Assembly: GCF_037543845.1 (NCBI RefSeq)
Contig: NZ_JBBIFX010000001.1
Span: forward strand, 930,001-994,000
DNA length: 64,000 nt
From: Gymnodinialimonas ulvae
GTDB lineage: Bacteria; Pseudomonadota; Alphaproteobacteria; Rhodobacterales; Rhodobacteraceae
Direction: 5' to 3'
A program made the position numbers and the translations under genes. The notes beneath the pieces were generated by a model. It saw only the letters and a list, made by a program, of their open reading frames with translations. It was not told the origin of the DNA and made no database searches. Below, piece after piece: positions 44,961 through 53,377 of this stretch; position 1 is the first letter of the stretch, and every line of letters begins with the position of its first letter.

Positions 44961-45883
44961 CGCGCCGCACCTTCGATCTCCTCCCCCGCTGGCTGACACG
45001 AACGGGGCAGCTGGGGCTGCTGGCGGGGTTGGCGTATCTTTTGTGGCACAGTGTCGATCTTCCACAGGCACTCGCCTACCTGGGCGGCGCGGATCTTCAG
45101 CTGCTCCTTGGCGCGGCTCTGTTGCTGAGCGTGCAGACCCTTTTGTCGGCATTGCGGTGGCGCCTGACCGCCTCGCGGCTTGGCATCATCCTGCCGCTTG
45201 GCCAGGCGATCCGCGAATACTACTTGAGCCAGGTCGTGAACCAGTCACTGCCCGGCGGCGTGCTCGGCGATGCGGGCCGCGCCGTCCGTGCGCGGGGACA
45301 GGCCGGGTTGCTGGCCTCCGGGCAGGCCGTGGTGTTCGAGCGGATTGCAGGCCAGATCGGGCTATTGGCGGTTCTGTTGGTGGCGCTCGCCCTGAACGCG
45401 GCACGCGCCGATGGCATCACATGGCCCGCCGGCGTCACAACGGCACTTTGGGTCGCCCTTGCCGCGGCTATGGTCGGCGCCGCCCTCGCGCTTTTCTTCC
45501 GGCAAAACGCCATCGGACGGGGCCTTTCACTTTTCCAAGACGCGGTGCTGGCCCGCCCGGTTTTCCCGCAACACGCAGCACTCAGCCTTGCCACCGCGCT
45601 CTGCAACATTGCCGGTTTCGCGCTTTGCGCCGCTGCGATCGGGGCGCCTCTTTCAATTCTCGCCGCGGCAACGCTGATCCCGATGATCCTCTTTGCAATG
45701 GTCCTGCCCCTGTCGATCAGCGGTTGGGGCCTGCGCGAGGGCGCGGCCGCAGTTCTGTTTCCCGTCGCGGGCCTGTCGGCAAGCGCGGGGCTGGCCGCAA
45801 GCGTTGCGTTCGGCCTGACCTTTCTGGCCGTGACCTTGCCGGGTCTTCTGATGCTGCGGCGCGGGCCGGATTTTGCCACCTGA
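44957..45883 (+). CDS. UPF0104 / LPG-synthase transmembrane-domain membrane protein
   Basis: A 308-residue integral membrane protein with eight or so helices. It has the UPF0104 motifs ALRWRLTASRLGIILPLGQA and YYLSQVVNQSLPGGVLGDAG near residues 76-100, and GWGLREGAAAV in the C-terminal part. It lacks the cytosolic lysyl-transferase domain of MprF. It is the third gene of an overlapping operon with the CDP-alcohol transferase and the sulfatase-like protein. A lipid flippase or transport role for the product of those enzymes is inferred. Confidence 0.82.
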   Translation: MTRRTFDLLPRWLTRTGQLGLLAGLAYLLWHSVDLPQALAYLGGADLQLLLGAALLLSVQTLLSALRWRLTASRLGIILPLGQAIREYYLSQVVNQSLPGGVLGDAGRAVRARGQAGLLASGQAVVFERIAGQIGLLAVLLVALALNAARADGITWPAGVTTALWVALAAAMVGAALALFFRQNAIGRGLSLFQDAVLARPVFPQHAALSLATALCNIAGFALCAAAIGAPLSILAAATLIPMILFAMVLPLSISGWGLREGAAAVLFPVAGLSASAGLAASVAFGLTFLAVTLPGLLMLRRGPDFAT

Positions 45884-45886
45884 TCA

Positions 45887-45906
45887 CAACTGGCGGTTGC
45901 CGGTTG
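45887..45906 (+). terminator. Weak hairpin after the UPF0104 gene
   Basis: CAACTGGC at 45887-45894 pairs with GCCGGTTG at 45899-45906, with one G-U pair, around a GGTT loop. No U-tract follows, so terminator function is uncertain. Confidence 0.3.
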
Positions 45907-45960
45907 AGTTCTCGAACACAAACCGCGAAACTATCAATAATACCAGACACCTGCAACGAA

Positions 45961-46974
45961 ATGGACTTTCAGATGAAACGATCTTTTCCCCTCTCCCGCC
46001 GCTCTGTCCTGGCTACCGGAGCGAGTGCCCTCGGCGCGGCGTCCCTGGGTCTGTCCCCGCGTCTGGCGCAGGCGCAAACTGCTGTGAATTTTCAATTGTC
46101 CTGGCTGCATTCGACACAATTCGCCGGCAGCTACATCGCGCAGGATCGCGGTCTTTGGACCGAGCGCGGCCTGTCCGTCTCGCTGCAGCCAGGCGGCCCC
46201 AACGCACCAGTTGAACCGCCTGTCGTCTCCGGTTCGGCACTGATGGGCATCTCTGCCGCGGATTACACCGCCGCAGCGGTCTCTGAAGGGGCGCCGTTCA
46301 AGATCATCGGCGTCGCGATGCAGAACAATCCCTTCGCCATCGCCTCGCTGTCGGCCAACCCGGTCAACCAACCGTCGGACATGGAAGGAATGCGCATCGG
46401 CATGGCGCTGGCCAATACGCCGGTCCTGCAGGCGCTGTGCACCATCAACGATGTCGATTTCGACGCGATCGAGATCGTGCCGACGCAGTATTCGCCCCAG
46501 CCGCTTGTTGCGGGCGAGGTGGATTGCCTGCTGTGTTGGGCGACAGACCTGCCCGTCGCGATGACCGTACAGGGTGTGGACAACACCACGATGTTGATGG
46601 CCGATCACGGCTACGCAGTGCACTCGCAAACCTACATCGTAACCGAAGACAGCCTCGCCAACCGCCGCGAAGAGATCGTCGCCCTGATGGCCGGCGAAGT
46701 TGCCGGGTGGGCCGCCTACCGAGAGGACACCGCCGCCGCGACCGACCTGACGCTGGCCATGTACCCCGATGCGGGCCTTGACCGGGAGACGCAGCTTCTG
46801 CAGGCCGAACGTCAGGTGCCGCTGATGTTCTCGGATCTTACGGATGCCAATGGCTTCGGTTGGTGGACGGATCAAACCGTGGCGGCCAACATCGAGACGC
46901 TGGGGTTGCTTGGGCGGGACGTCAGCGCGGACCTCTGGGATCGCTCGATCCTTGAAGAAGTCCACAGCGTCTGA
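45961..46974 (+). CDS. ABC transporter substrate-binding protein, NMT1/THI5-like (Tat signal)
   Basis: A periplasmic receptor of 337 residues. The leader SRRSVLATGASALGA is a twin-arginine signal, cleaved near RLAQAQ. The mature protein opens with NFQLSWLHSTQFAGSYIAQD, typical of NMT1/THI5-type receptors for pyrimidines, nitrate-like or sulfonate-like ligands. The start may instead be the ATG at 45973; neither has a clear ribosome-binding site. The ATPase gene follows 9 bases after the stop. No thiamine riboswitch was seen upstream, so the ligand is unassigned. Confidence 0.86.
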   Translation: MDFQMKRSFPLSRRSVLATGASALGAASLGLSPRLAQAQTAVNFQLSWLHSTQFAGSYIAQDRGLWTERGLSVSLQPGGPNAPVEPPVVSGSALMGISAADYTAAAVSEGAPFKIIGVAMQNNPFAIASLSANPVNQPSDMEGMRIGMALANTPVLQALCTINDVDFDAIEIVPTQYSPQPLVAGEVDCLLCWATDLPVAMTVQGVDNTTMLMADHGYAVHSQTYIVTEDSLANRREEIVALMAGEVAGWAAYREDTAAATDLTLAMYPDAGLDRETQLLQAERQVPLMFSDLTDANGFGWWTDQTVAANIETLGLLGRDVSADLWDRSILEEVHSV

Positions 46975-46983
46975 CGCAGCGCG

Positions 46984-47763
46984 ATGTCGGTTGAGATCCA
47001 CTGCAACGGTCTGGCCAAGACCTACCCCGGCGGGGTCGAGGCGGTACGCCCGCTTGATCTGCGCCTGGAGGCGGGCCAGACCACGGCACTTGTCGGGCCA
47101 TCGGGCTGCGGCAAGTCCACGTTGCTGCGGATGATGGCGGGGCTGGAGGATCCGTCCTTTGGCAGCCTTACCATCGGCGGTGCGCCAGCCGCCGAGACGC
47201 TGGCACGGGCGGGGCTTGCCGTGGTCTTTCAGGACCCTTCTCTGCTGCCCTGGCGGACCGTGCGGCAAAACATCGAACTGGCCCTCGATCTTGCCCGTAA
47301 ACCGCGCAAAGGCTCCGATATCGCGCAATTGATCCACCTGGTGGGCCTCGACGGGTTTGCCGACACACGCCCCGCTGCGCTGTCCGGCGGCATGCGCCAA
47401 CGCGCGGCCATGGCGCGGGCGCTGTCGACCAATCCCGATCTCTTGCTGATGGATGAGCCTTTCGGCGCGGTTGATGAGCTGACCCGCGCGCAACTGGCCG
47501 CCGATCTTCCTGGTATCTGGGAGGCGCGCGGGACCACGACGGTGCTGGTCACGCATTCCGTGACGGAGGCCGTGACCCTGTCTGACCGGATTGTTGTGCT
47601 GTCGCCGCGCCCGGCGACGGTGGTGGCCGATCTCGCCATCGACCTGCCGCGCCCGCGCCCCTCGAACCTCAAGGCGCTGGACGCATTCCAGTTCCATGTC
47701 GACGCCACCTTTGCAGCGCTGTCTCAAGGCGTGGCCAAGACACTGCCCAAAGCCGCGCAATGA
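46984..47763 (+). CDS. ABC transporter ATP-binding protein (TauB/SsuB/ThiZ type)
   Basis: A 259-residue ATPase. Walker A is GPSGCGKSTLLRMM near residues 38-51, the Q-loop is VVFQDPSLLPWRTV, the signature is LSGGMRQRAAMAR, Walker B is LLLMDEPFGAVD and the H-loop is VLVTHSVTEAV. This subtype serves taurine, sulfonate, nitrate and pyrimidine importers. Its stop overlaps the permease start as ATGA. Confidence 0.91.
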   Translation: MSVEIHCNGLAKTYPGGVEAVRPLDLRLEAGQTTALVGPSGCGKSTLLRMMAGLEDPSFGSLTIGGAPAAETLARAGLAVVFQDPSLLPWRTVRQNIELALDLARKPRKGSDIAQLIHLVGLDGFADTRPAALSGGMRQRAAMARALSTNPDLLLMDEPFGAVDELTRAQLAADLPGIWEARGTTTVLVTHSVTEAVTLSDRIVVLSPRPATVVADLAIDLPRPRPSNLKALDAFQFHVDATFAALSQGVAKTLPKAAQ

Positions 47764-49301
47764 GCCGCGCCCGCGCCTGGTTGGGGCCACTGGCGGCGCT
47801 GGTGCTTTGGGAAGGCTTGGCGCATCTCTTCGCAGGCGCGTTCGTGCTCGCGGCGCCCTCTGCAATCGTCCTTTACCTGACCGACAATGCGGCCCTCATG
47901 TCCCGTGCGCTTGGCGTCACCCTGACCAACGCCGCTGCGGGCTTTGTCCTTGGCAATGCCGCCGCGATCCTGCTTGCGGGTCTTGCCATCGCCCTGCCCC
48001 GCACCGAGGCGATGATCCGCGCGCTGGCCCTTGTCGTTTTCTGTCTGCCGCTGGTGGCCACCGGCCCGATCCTTCGCATCCTCTTCGGCCCCGGCACCGG
48101 CCCGCAGATCACGCTCGCGGCGCTTGCCGTCTACTACACAACTCTCATCCCCTTGCTGGTGGGCCTGCGCGCAGTGCCCTCCGATTGGCTCGACCTGGTG
48201 CGCAGCTACGGGCGCGGGCGCGTGACTGCGTTGGTGCGAGTGCGGGCCATGGCCTCCCTGCCCTATCTTGTGGCGGGCCTGCAGATCGCCGCGCCCGCGG
48301 CTTTTCTCGGCGCGATGGTGGGGGAGTTCACCGGGGCCGAACGGGGCATGGGCGTTCTCACGATCCGCGCAATGCGGGACATGAATGTCGAGATGACCTG
48401 GGCGCTCGCAACCCTGGCCACCATCGTGGCCGTCGCCACTTACCTCGCCATCGGTCATGCCGCGCGTGTGATCCTGACGGAGGAGCCGCCGGTGATCCTC
48501 GCCGCACCGGCCCGCGCCCGGCGCAATCCGCTGACCGCGCTTGTTATGGTCACGCTTACAACGGCCGCGATCGTGGCGATCTGGTGGGGTGGCCTTGAAG
48601 CGCTGAACCTGTCGCGGTTCTTCGCCAAGCGCCCCGATGACCTGATCGACGCTCTGTTTTTCGCCCCCGACGCGGCGCAAACGCGCGGCGCCCTGACCAA
48701 TGCCCTGTCGGAAACGTTCGTGTTCCTGGTGCCCGGCTACCTTGCCGGTCTTGTTGCGGGGGCGGCGCTGGCCATGGCCCTGGTGCTGGCCCCAACGCTG
48801 GCCAATACCGCGATGCCGCTGGCCATTGCACTGCGTTCGGTGCCGATCATCACAACCGCGCCGCTGGTTGTCTTGCTGCTGGGGCGCGGTGCTGTGGGCA
48901 CCGTTACGCTGATTGCCATTATGGTGTTCTTTCCGACCCTCATCGCGTGTGTGCACGGCCTGCGCCAGGCCCCGGGCCGGGCGACGGATGTGATGCGCTC
49001 CTATGCGGCCACACCCACCGCGATCCTGCGTTACGTGCGCATCCCGGCAATGCTGCCCGCCCTGTTTGCCGCCGCGCGCATCAACGTGCCGGCCTCGATC
49101 CTGGCCGTTACGGTTGTGGAATGGCTCGCCACCGGCAGCGGTCTGGGTGCGTTGATGGCGCTCTCGGCCTCGCTTTCGGATTACGACATGCTGTGGAGCG
49201 CCGTTGTCCTGACCACAGTGATCGCCGTCGTCGGCTACGGGATCGTCGGCCTGATCGAGCGTCGTGTCCTGACCAGTTACGCACCGGAGCAACTCGCATG
49301 A
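47760..49301 (+). CDS. Fused double ABC permease (two BPD_transp_1 domains)
   Basis: A 513-residue inner-membrane protein that contains two complete permease halves. The first half carries the EAA-like loop LDLVRSYGRGRVTALVRVRA (about residues 142-162) and the second DVMRSYAATPTAILRYVRIP (about residues 411-430). A normal TauC/SsuC permease is about 250-280 residues and works as a dimer, so this is a single-chain dimer with about 12 helices. It overlaps the ATPase upstream and the glycosyltransferase downstream by ATGA. Confidence 0.88.
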   Translation: MSRARAWLGPLAALVLWEGLAHLFAGAFVLAAPSAIVLYLTDNAALMSRALGVTLTNAAAGFVLGNAAAILLAGLAIALPRTEAMIRALALVVFCLPLVATGPILRILFGPGTGPQITLAALAVYYTTLIPLLVGLRAVPSDWLDLVRSYGRGRVTALVRVRAMASLPYLVAGLQIAAPAAFLGAMVGEFTGAERGMGVLTIRAMRDMNVEMTWALATLATIVAVATYLAIGHAARVILTEEPPVILAAPARARRNPLTALVMVTLTTAAIVAIWWGGLEALNLSRFFAKRPDDLIDALFFAPDAAQTRGALTNALSETFVFLVPGYLAGLVAGAALAMALVLAPTLANTAMPLAIALRSVPIITTAPLVVLLLGRGAVGTVTLIAIMVFFPTLIACVHGLRQAPGRATDVMRSYAATPTAILRYVRIPAMLPALFAAARINVPASILAVTVVEWLATGSGLGALMALSASLSDYDMLWSAVVLTTVIAVVGYGIVGLIERRVLTSYAPEQLA

Positions 49302-50338
49302 TGCGCCAAGCTGCCTTCGCCATTCCCGGCGACATCGCCACGCTGACGGGCGGGTACATATACGAGCGTTGTCTGCTTCACGGTCTGCGTGATCTGGGCC
49401 ATGATTTGACCCATATCGAACTGGGCGACAGCTTTCCGATGCCGAGCGCCGCCCATATGGAGCACGCAATTGAAACCCTCGCGGCCCTGCCGCCCGACCG
49501 CGCGCTGATCCTTGACGGGTTGGTCTATGGCTCCATCGACACCGCCGGGCTGGCCCGGGTCCGCGCGCCCATCGTCGCGATGATCCATCATCCGTTGGCC
49601 GCCGAAACCGGGCTTGATCCGGCCACCCAGGCGCACCTGTTCAAGACCGAACGCGACAACCTTGCGCTGGCCACCCGCGTTCTGGTCCCCAGCCCGCATA
49701 CTTCCCATATCCTGAGCACCGATTACGGCGTGTCGCCCGAGAAGATCACAATCGCCCGCCCCGGCACCAAGCGCCCGAGCCTGCCGCACACGCCCTCCGA
49801 TCCACCGCGTATCCTGTCGGTCGGCATCCTGCACCCGCGCAAGGGACACGACACCTTGCTGCAGGCGTTGGCGCGGATGACCGACCTCGACTGGCGCGCC
49901 ACGATTGTGGGCGGCCCCCATGATCCTGCCCATGCCAAAGCCCTGGCCACGCTCGTCGAAACGCTCGACCTTGGTGACCGCGTGACCCTTGCAGGCCGGG
50001 TCGCGCAGGAGGATCTCGACCCGCTTTATGCACAGGCGACGCTTTTCACACTTGCCACGCGCTACGAGGGCTACGGGATCGTTTTTGATGAAGCGCTCGC
50101 CCGGGGTCTACCGATCGTGTCCTGCGCCACCGGGGCCGTGCCGCAGACCGTGCCCGAAGGGGCGGGCCTTTTGGTGCCAGTCGGCGATGTCCCAGCGCTC
50201 AGCGCCGCATTGCGCCGCGTGTTATCAGATCCCGAAACGCGCGCAGCCATGACCGTCGCCGCACAAACGGCCGGAGCCGCACTTCCGACATGGGCCGACA
50301 CCGCCCGCACGGCCAGCAGCGTGTTGAACGCCCTATGA
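49298..50338 (+). CDS. Glycosyltransferase family 4 (GT-B) protein
   Basis: A 346-residue GT-B enzyme. The donor-site motif RYEGYGIVFDEALARGLPIV with the Glu of the E-x7-E type lies near residues 262-281. It is preceded by RILSVGILHPRKGHDTLLQA and followed by GAGLLVPVGDVPAL. No signal or membrane segment is present. The ATG at 49298 lies within the permease stop (ATGA); the upstream in-frame extension is rejected. It is coupled to an FkbM methyltransferase, which suggests glycan synthesis. Why it shares a transcript with a transporter is unclear. Confidence 0.88.
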   Translation: MMRQAAFAIPGDIATLTGGYIYERCLLHGLRDLGHDLTHIELGDSFPMPSAAHMEHAIETLAALPPDRALILDGLVYGSIDTAGLARVRAPIVAMIHHPLAAETGLDPATQAHLFKTERDNLALATRVLVPSPHTSHILSTDYGVSPEKITIARPGTKRPSLPHTPSDPPRILSVGILHPRKGHDTLLQALARMTDLDWRATIVGGPHDPAHAKALATLVETLDLGDRVTLAGRVAQEDLDPLYAQATLFTLATRYEGYGIVFDEALARGLPIVSCATGAVPQTVPEGAGLLVPVGDVPALSAALRRVLSDPETRAAMTVAAQTAGAALPTWADTARTASSVLNAL

Positions 50339-51063
50339 TCAACCTGCGTCGGTCCTTCGATGTCTACTACCGTGACGCCGCGCGCACCGCGCGAATGGAC
50401 GCGCTCAACGGGCAATTCATCCGCCCCGGCGCCTGCGCCTTCGACATCGGCGCTCATGTCGGGGACCGCACCGGCAGCTTCCTGCGGCTTGGCGCGCGCG
50501 TGGTCGCTTTGGAGCCTCAGCCGAAAGTGTTCCGCGCGCTGCGCCTGATCCACGGGCGCCATCCGAATGCCGTCTTGATCCGGTCTGCCATCGGTGCAGG
50601 GCCGGGCGACCTGCAACTCTACGTCAATTCGGCCAATCCCACGGTATCCACTGCCCATCGCCCGTTGATCGAGGCCGCGCCAATGACGCCCTCCTGGCAA
50701 GATCAGCTGTGGGATACCGAGATCACCGTCCCTGTCACCACGCTTGACGCATTGATCGCGACCCATGGCACGCCGGATTTCGTGAAACTGGATGTCGAGG
50801 GCTTCGAACACGAAGCGCTCAGGGGCCTGTCGCGGCCGATCCCGGCGCTGTCTTTCGAAGTGACCACCTTGCAACGTGCGGTCGGCTTGGCCTGTCTCGA
50901 CCGGCTCGCCGCACTCGGGCACTATCGGTTCAACATCAGCCTGGGGGAAGACCACCGACTCCGTCATGCCGAATGGATGACCCATGACGCCACGCGCGCC
51001 GCTTTGTCCGCCCTACCAGATGCCGCGAACTCGGGAGACGTCTTTGCCCGATTGCAGACCTGA
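50335..51063 (+). CDS. FkbM family methyltransferase
   Basis: A 242-residue SAM-dependent methyltransferase. The SAM motif I is FDIGAHVGDRTGSFLRLGA near residues 36-54, followed by VVALEPQPKVFRALRL. The FkbM signature is VTTLDALIATHGTPDFVKLD plus VEGFEHEALRG. It overlaps the glycosyltransferase stop as ATGA. FkbM enzymes often O-methylate sugars in surface glycans, so joint action with the GT4 is likely; the acceptor is unknown. Confidence 0.88.
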   Translation: MINLRRSFDVYYRDAARTARMDALNGQFIRPGACAFDIGAHVGDRTGSFLRLGARVVALEPQPKVFRALRLIHGRHPNAVLIRSAIGAGPGDLQLYVNSANPTVSTAHRPLIEAAPMTPSWQDQLWDTEITVPVTTLDALIATHGTPDFVKLDVEGFEHEALRGLSRPIPALSFEVTTLQRAVGLACLDRLAALGHYRFNISLGEDHRLRHAEWMTHDATRAALSALPDAANSGDVFARLQT

Positions 51064-51072
51064 CTGCGGGAC

Positions 51073-52002
51073 ATGGACCCGCGCGCGCCGCTGCGCCATC
51101 CTGCGCCCATGACCCAGCCCGTTTTCCCATCGCCGCAGCACCAGTCGTTTGGCTGCCTGATCCTGGTCAACCCCGACAGCGGCGAGATCACCCACGCCAG
51201 CGCCAATTGCGCCGACGCTTTGGGCCACGACCTAGGCACGCTTCTCGGCGCAAACTTGCGCGCCGTCCTGGGACAGAAGCTGTGGCATGCGCTGCGCAAT
51301 GCTGCGGGCCATCCGGATTTTGCGGAGGCCTCTGTGGTGATGTCCGATGTCGGCCCGCTGGATGAAACGCACGACCTGCGCGCGTTTCGATCCGGCGCGC
51401 TGCACGGGATCGAGTTCGCCCCGCGCCTGCCATCCGGGCTGGGGACCACACCGGTTCTTGATGTCGCACGGGCGGCCATGGCGCAATTTCTGCCACTACA
51501 AAGTGAGGCTGAGCTGTCCACTGCGCTGAGCCGGTTCTTGCACCGTGTAACCGGCTACGACCATGCCGTGCTCTGGCAGGCCCCCGCGCCCGGTCTGGCC
51601 GACGCCCGCATCGTGGCCGAAGCAAAACGCCTCACCCGCGAGAGCGCCATCGGTCAAACGGAGCCCTGGTCCAATCTGTGGCAACCCGGAGACCCGGATT
51701 TGCGTGTGATCGCGGATTGCGGCGCAGCGCGTGTTCCGGTGTTGGCTGCCCCGCTGGCCCTCAGCGCCCCCGATCTGAACCGCGCCATGTGCAATGCGAT
51801 ACCAGACCACCGTATGACGCATCTGCACGCGCACGGCGTCGCGGCGGCGTTTCAGCTTCGTCTGAGCTGTCGGGGTGACGTTTGGGGAATGCTCGAATGC
51901 CAAAGCTTGCGTCCCCGCCGCCCGTCGGCACAGGCCGTCGCGCTCAGCCTTGCATTGTTGCCCTATCTCGACGTCAAACTGCAGAGCCTGACGCCGCGCT
52001 GA
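51073..52002 (+). CDS. Phytochrome-like PAS-GAF protein without PHY or kinase domain
   Basis: A 309-residue protein. The N-terminal part (about 24-120) resembles the phytochrome PAS-2 domain: FGCLILVNPDSGEITHASAN. The rest resembles the phytochrome GAF: LHRVTGYDHAVLWQ, VIADCGAARVPVL, MTHLHAHGVAAAFQL and RGDVWGMLECQSLRPR. The family's PASDIP motif is not kept, no N-terminal bilin-binding Cys is obvious, and there is no PHY or histidine-kinase domain. One His of HLHAHGV sits where the chromophore-contacting His lies. It begins 9 bases after the FkbM gene and converges on a lone receiver gene. Confidence 0.72.
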   Translation: MDPRAPLRHPAPMTQPVFPSPQHQSFGCLILVNPDSGEITHASANCADALGHDLGTLLGANLRAVLGQKLWHALRNAAGHPDFAEASVVMSDVGPLDETHDLRAFRSGALHGIEFAPRLPSGLGTTPVLDVARAAMAQFLPLQSEAELSTALSRFLHRVTGYDHAVLWQAPAPGLADARIVAEAKRLTRESAIGQTEPWSNLWQPGDPDLRVIADCGAARVPVLAAPLALSAPDLNRAMCNAIPDHRMTHLHAHGVAAAFQLRLSCRGDVWGMLECQSLRPRRPSAQAVALSLALLPYLDVKLQSLTPR

Positions 52003-52004
52003 CC

Positions 52005-52424
52005 CTATTCTTCAGCTGGACGCACCAGCAGTATGTCGATCTTTGACAGAAGCTCCCCGGCGCGCACGGGTTTTTGCATCTGGGCCGTCGCCCCGACCTG
52101 AACTGCCGTGGTCAGGATCGTCTCCATTCCGGGGTTTTTGAACGTGCCCGACACCGCAAGGATCGGCACACTGCGCTTCGTCGCACTGGTCATCGGCATC
52201 CGGCGCAAATATCCGATCAGGCTGATACCCCCATCCGGTGTCGCGCGGCCGTCCAGCTTGACGATAATATCCGTAACAATCAGGTCGAACGGCTCTTGCG
52301 TTGCCCGCATAAGCGCCTCGCTGGCGGTGTAGCAGGCAACAACATCATGCCCACCCTCTTCCAGCATTTCCACCATCTGCGCCCTCTGCAGCGCATCGTC
52401 CTCCATCACGAGCAAGCGTGCCAT
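52005..52424 (-). CDS. Stand-alone response regulator receiver protein
   Basis: A 139-residue protein formed by a single receiver domain. The acidic pair is in LLVMEDDALQ, the phospho-acceptor Asp in DLIVTDIIVKLDG, the conserved Ser in ILAVSGTFKN and the Lys in QMQKPVRAGE. The start at 52424 follows GAGGGACA. There is no output domain. It converges on the phytochrome-like gene with a 2-base gap, and no histidine kinase is encoded in the window. Confidence 0.88.
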   Translation of the reverse strand: MARLLVMEDDALQRAQMVEMLEEGGHDVVACYTASEALMRATQEPFDLIVTDIIVKLDGRATPDGGISLIGYLRRMPMTSATKRSVPILAVSGTFKNPGMETILTTAVQVGATAQMQKPVRAGELLSKIDILLVRPAEE

Positions 52425-52565
52425 TGTCCCTCGTTGCGCCATGCAGGACGCAGATAACCCAAATTGCCGCGGCAGCTTTACTGCGTCATCGATCCATTTG
52501 CAAAACCTGTGTGTTCGGATGACAAATCACGCAAGGACACCCATGGCAGGAAGAAGGCCCACCCG

Positions 52566-53261
52566 ATGAACACTCCGCTGCTTTTGCTGCCCGGGATGAT
52601 GTGTGATGCGCGCCTGTTTCAGCCACAGATCACCGCCTTTTCCGCAAGCCGCCCGGTGATGTGCGCGCCGCTGTCGGGCCGCCGAACCATTGCCGAACTG
52701 GCCGCCGACATTCTTGCAGCGGCTCCGCCCCGCTTTGCGCTTCTGGGTCTGTCGATGGGCGGGATCGTTGCGATGGAGATGGCTCGTCAGGCGCCCGAAC
52801 GGCTGGACCGGATCGCCCTGCTCGACACAAATCCTTTGGCCGAAACACCCGAACGCGCTGCCGCGCGGGAGCCTCAGATCGACGACGTGCGCACCGGCGG
52901 CCTGCGCCGGGTGATGCGCGATGAGATGAAGCCCAATTACCTCGCCGACGGACCGAACCAGGGCGCGACCCTCGATCTTTGCATGGCGATGGCGGAGACG
53001 CTGGGGCCGGAGGTGTTTGAAGACCAGTCGCGGGCGCTGCAGACCCGCCCGGATCAGACCGAGACGCTGCGCACCCTCGGCATGCCGGCGCTGGTGCTCT
53101 GCGGCGAGGCAGACAGCCTATGCCCACTGCATCGACATGAATTGATGCGCGACCTGATCCCCGGTGCGATACTTGAGGTGATCACAGGCGCAGGCCATTT
53201 GCCGACGCTGGAACACCCCACAGCGACCAACGCCGCACTGGCCAGGTGGCTGGCGCGCTAG
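52566..53261 (+). CDS. Alpha/beta hydrolase
   Basis: A 231-residue alpha/beta-hydrolase fold enzyme. The nucleophile elbow is LLGLSMGGIVAME near residues 60-72 (G-x-S-x-G), the acid Asp lies in LCGEADSLCP and the catalytic His in GAGHLPTLEHP. The opening LLLLPGMMCDARLFQPQ is typical of this family. It is cytoplasmic. AGGAAGAAGG precedes the ATG; an upstream in-frame extension is rejected. It stands alone between the receiver gene and mttB. The substrate is unknown. Confidence 0.86.
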   Translation: MNTPLLLLPGMMCDARLFQPQITAFSASRPVMCAPLSGRRTIAELAADILAAAPPRFALLGLSMGGIVAMEMARQAPERLDRIALLDTNPLAETPERAAAREPQIDDVRTGGLRRVMRDEMKPNYLADGPNQGATLDLCMAMAETLGPEVFEDQSRALQTRPDQTETLRTLGMPALVLCGEADSLCPLHRHELMRDLIPGAILEVITGAGHLPTLEHPTATNAALARWLAR

Positions 53262-53345
53262 CCTGTCCGCAATAAGGGCGAAGCCCGCGGATGTCGGCCT
53301 TGGGCCGTGGAAATTCGGAAACCGGCTAGCCGCGCAGCCACCTGC

Positions 53346-53364
53346 TGTATACGAAATGTATACA
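53346..53364. promoter_or_regulatory. Predicted GntR operator upstream of mttB
   Basis: TGTATAC at 53346-53352 and GTATACA at 53358-53364 are perfect inverted arms around GAAAT. The inner pattern ATAC-N5-GTAT recurs in front of gntR at 59454-59466. It lies 13 bases before the mttB ATG and overlaps its ribosome-binding region, which suits repression. Confidence 0.62.
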
Positions 53365-53377
53365 AAGGGAGCCCACG

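Noticed and set aside
45884..45960. A thiamine (THI-box) riboswitch before the NMT1/THI5-like receptor gene
   Set aside because: The gap is only 77 bases and holds no recognisable THI-box core; only a short hairpin is present.
45934..47865. Open frame of 643 codons antisense to the NMT1-type receptor and ATPase genes
   Set aside because: The sense strand carries unambiguous receptor and ABC motifs; the antisense product is Arg/His/Gln-rich with no domain.
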